Below are positions 15,952 to 16,860 of a DNA stretch of 16,860 bases, piece by piece. The DNA lies in NCBI GenBank assembly GCA_964446745.1, contig CAYURR010000047.1:1-16860 (forward strand), in the 5' to 3' direction. The translations under genes were made by a program, and so were the position numbers. The stretch comes from CAYURR01 sp964446745. Lineage in GTDB: Bacteria; Bacillota; Clostridia; Lachnospirales; WQUN01. The first letter of the stretch is position 1. Every line of letters starts with the position of its first letter. The notes beneath the pieces were generated by a model, which saw nothing but the letters and a program-made list of their open reading frames with translations, was not told where the DNA came from and did no database searches.

Positions 15952-16860
15952 TTAACTGTTACTTATTTCATTGATCATTTCAATGGTCAACCCCGTTACT
16001 TGGCTTATCTTCTCCGGCGATACATTTATTTCTAAAAGGTTTTTTGCTATCTCCCTTTTTTCATCCATCTTACCTTGCTGTATACCTTGCTGTATGCCCT
16101 GCTGTATGCCCTGCTGTATGCCCTGTTGTATGCCCTGCTGTAAACCTTCTTGTAATCCTTGCTTTATTCCGGATCTAATCCTTGATTGTTCATCTCTCCA
16201 GCGTTTTTCACGAGCCTCATAAATCATCTGCGCTTCTTCATCTTGGCTTAGCCGCTTTATTTCCATAAATGCTTTGTTAAATACCGGATTCTTTTCGGCT
16301 ATCACTTCAAACTCCTCCTCTCTTTCAGCCCTCAAAAACATAGCCCAATCATATAACTTTGACCCATCAGCCTCTTCTGGCAGTTTAACTAATTCTAATG
16401 TGTTTACTTCAATAATATCCGTAAACAATATACCGGTATACCTGTCTCGCAATTGAAAAATGTGATGATATCTGTCGCTACCTCTTATGATCTCAAAGTC
16501 AGTTATCAATATACTTATCGTTTTTTGTAGACTATCGTAGCCGTCTCCTTTGCCAATCTGTGCGGTCAAAGCCTTTGCATTGTAGTATGTAACGCGTTCC
16601 GGCATTTCTTCTACGCGTAGTACCTGTATTTCTATATGTATGACCTTGCCATTTTTTGTAGATAGCTTTACATCTACAACACCTAACTTATCATCAAGGT
16701 CTTCTCGCTTTAAATGTGGGTCTACGATCGTGATATTTTCATACTCGTCATCTGAAAGATTTAATATGCCTTTTAAAAAATCAACGAGTATATCCTTATT
16801 CCTATTATCACCGAATAACAGTTTAAATACGACATCGACTTTTGGCAGAAGTATTTTATC
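15952..16860 (-). CDS. Rpn-family PD-(D/E)XK nuclease-like protein, 5' end cut by window
   Basis: The gene enters from the window edge; the open frame continues to base 16860 and its start is outside. At least 302 residues are encoded here. The reading begins DKILLPKVDVVFKLLFGD, a classic Rpn/PDDEXK_2 N-terminus, followed by LDDKLGVVDVKL and IHIEIQV, which give the D...E-x-Q catalytic core of the restriction-like fold. The family includes RpnA-type nucleases that promote recombination, and is often labelled transposase although these proteins do not carry mobile elements of their own. The C-terminal third holds the repeat QQGI five times, then KMDEKREIAKNLLE, a pattern common in the family that is likely a coiled or flexible linker. 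An internal ATG at 16605 is not the true start. It is more AT-rich than argD downstream, which fits gain by transfer. Confidence 0.85.
   Translation of the reverse strand, partial: DKILLPKVDVVFKLLFGDNRNKDILVDFLKGILNLSDDEYENITIVDPHLKREDLDDKLGVVDVKLSTKNGKVIHIEIQVLRVEEMPERVTYYNAKALTAQIGKGDGYDSLQKTISILITDFEIIRGSDRYHHIFQLRDRYTGILFTDIIEVNTLELVKLPEEADGSKLYDWAMFLRAEREEEFEVIAEKNPVFNKAFMEIKRLSQDEEAQMIYEAREKRWRDEQSRIRSGIKQGLQEGLQQGIQQGIQQGIQQGIQQGIQQGKMDEKREIAKNLLEINVSPEKISQVTGLTIEMINEISNS
16072..16167. repeat. 12-bp tandem repeat inside the Rpn-family gene
   Basis: Six near-perfect 12-bp units, of the form gccctgctgtat on the plus strand, run from 16072 to 16143. Two decayed units follow to 16167. In the minus reading each unit codes for one QQGI block. 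Because units are 12 bp, gain or loss keeps the frame, so copy number can vary between strains without breaking the protein. It is not a CRISPR, as there are no spacers. Confidence 0.85.

Noticed and set aside
15962..15990. Promoter or arginine-repressor site ahead of argD
   Set aside because: TTGACC is present and a CATTGA/TCAATG inverted repeat overlaps it, but the -10 (AATAAG) is poor and the repeat does not fit the usual ARG box well, so I did not call it.
16072..16167. CRISPR array
   Set aside because: The 12-bp units are directly tandem with no spacers and code for in-frame QQGI repeats.

Overview
The window reads as chromosomal DNA from a Firmicute, probably of the Clostridia. This rests on strong AGGAGG-type ribosome binding sites, tightly packed short-gap operons, sigma-A-like promoter spacing, and the gene families present: an ABC-2 exporter triad, an ECF sigma factor with a cysteine-bearing tail, and a Rpn/PD-(D/E)XK protein with QQGI repeats. 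I cannot name the species. Every gene I can support is on the minus strand, so transcription runs from high to low coordinates. There are no rRNA, tRNA, CRISPR or phage genes. The genes below 1.4 kb and above 15.9 kb look more AT-rich than the middle.

In transcription order: (1) 16860-15952 is a Rpn-family nuclease-like gene cut by the window edge, with a 12-bp tandem repeat in its 3' part. (2) 15923-9069 is a run of argD (acetylornithine aminotransferase), carA, carB (carbamoyl phosphate synthase) and a sulfatase, joined by short gaps or overlaps. argD with carAB is an arginine/citrulline arrangement. The CarA protein is strange: its amidotransferase half has lost the nucleophile cysteine, the oxyanion motif and the catalytic His/Glu, so the enzyme probably cannot use glutamine through this subunit. 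The sulfatase start overlaps or abuts the carB stop. (3) 9057-8919 is a foldback repeat between operons. (4) From a good promoter at 8900-8872, a sialidase-fold Asp-box protein (8828-7680) and an N-acetylneuraminate lyase-like aldolase (7665-6763) form a small glycan-catabolism operon.

(5) 6762-6397 is a non-coding leader with a promoter candidate, an RNA-like stem and a strong intrinsic terminator only about 50 bp ahead of the next gene. (6) 6396-1436 is a five-gene operon: two beta-lactamase-fold serine hydrolases (the first broken by a one-base shift in an A7 run), two ABC-2 permeases and their ATPase. The hydrolases and the transporter are translationally coupled (TAATG and ATGA junctions), so they probably act on the same substrate. 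(7) 1375-85 is an ECF-type sigma factor gene with its own TGTCACA-N16-TGTCTAA candidate promoter, followed 10 bp later by a double zinc-ribbon protein gene.

The most unusual items are the glutaminase-dead CarA, the frameshifted hydrolase, the sigma/zinc-ribbon pair, the conditional-terminator-like leader and the foldback repeat.
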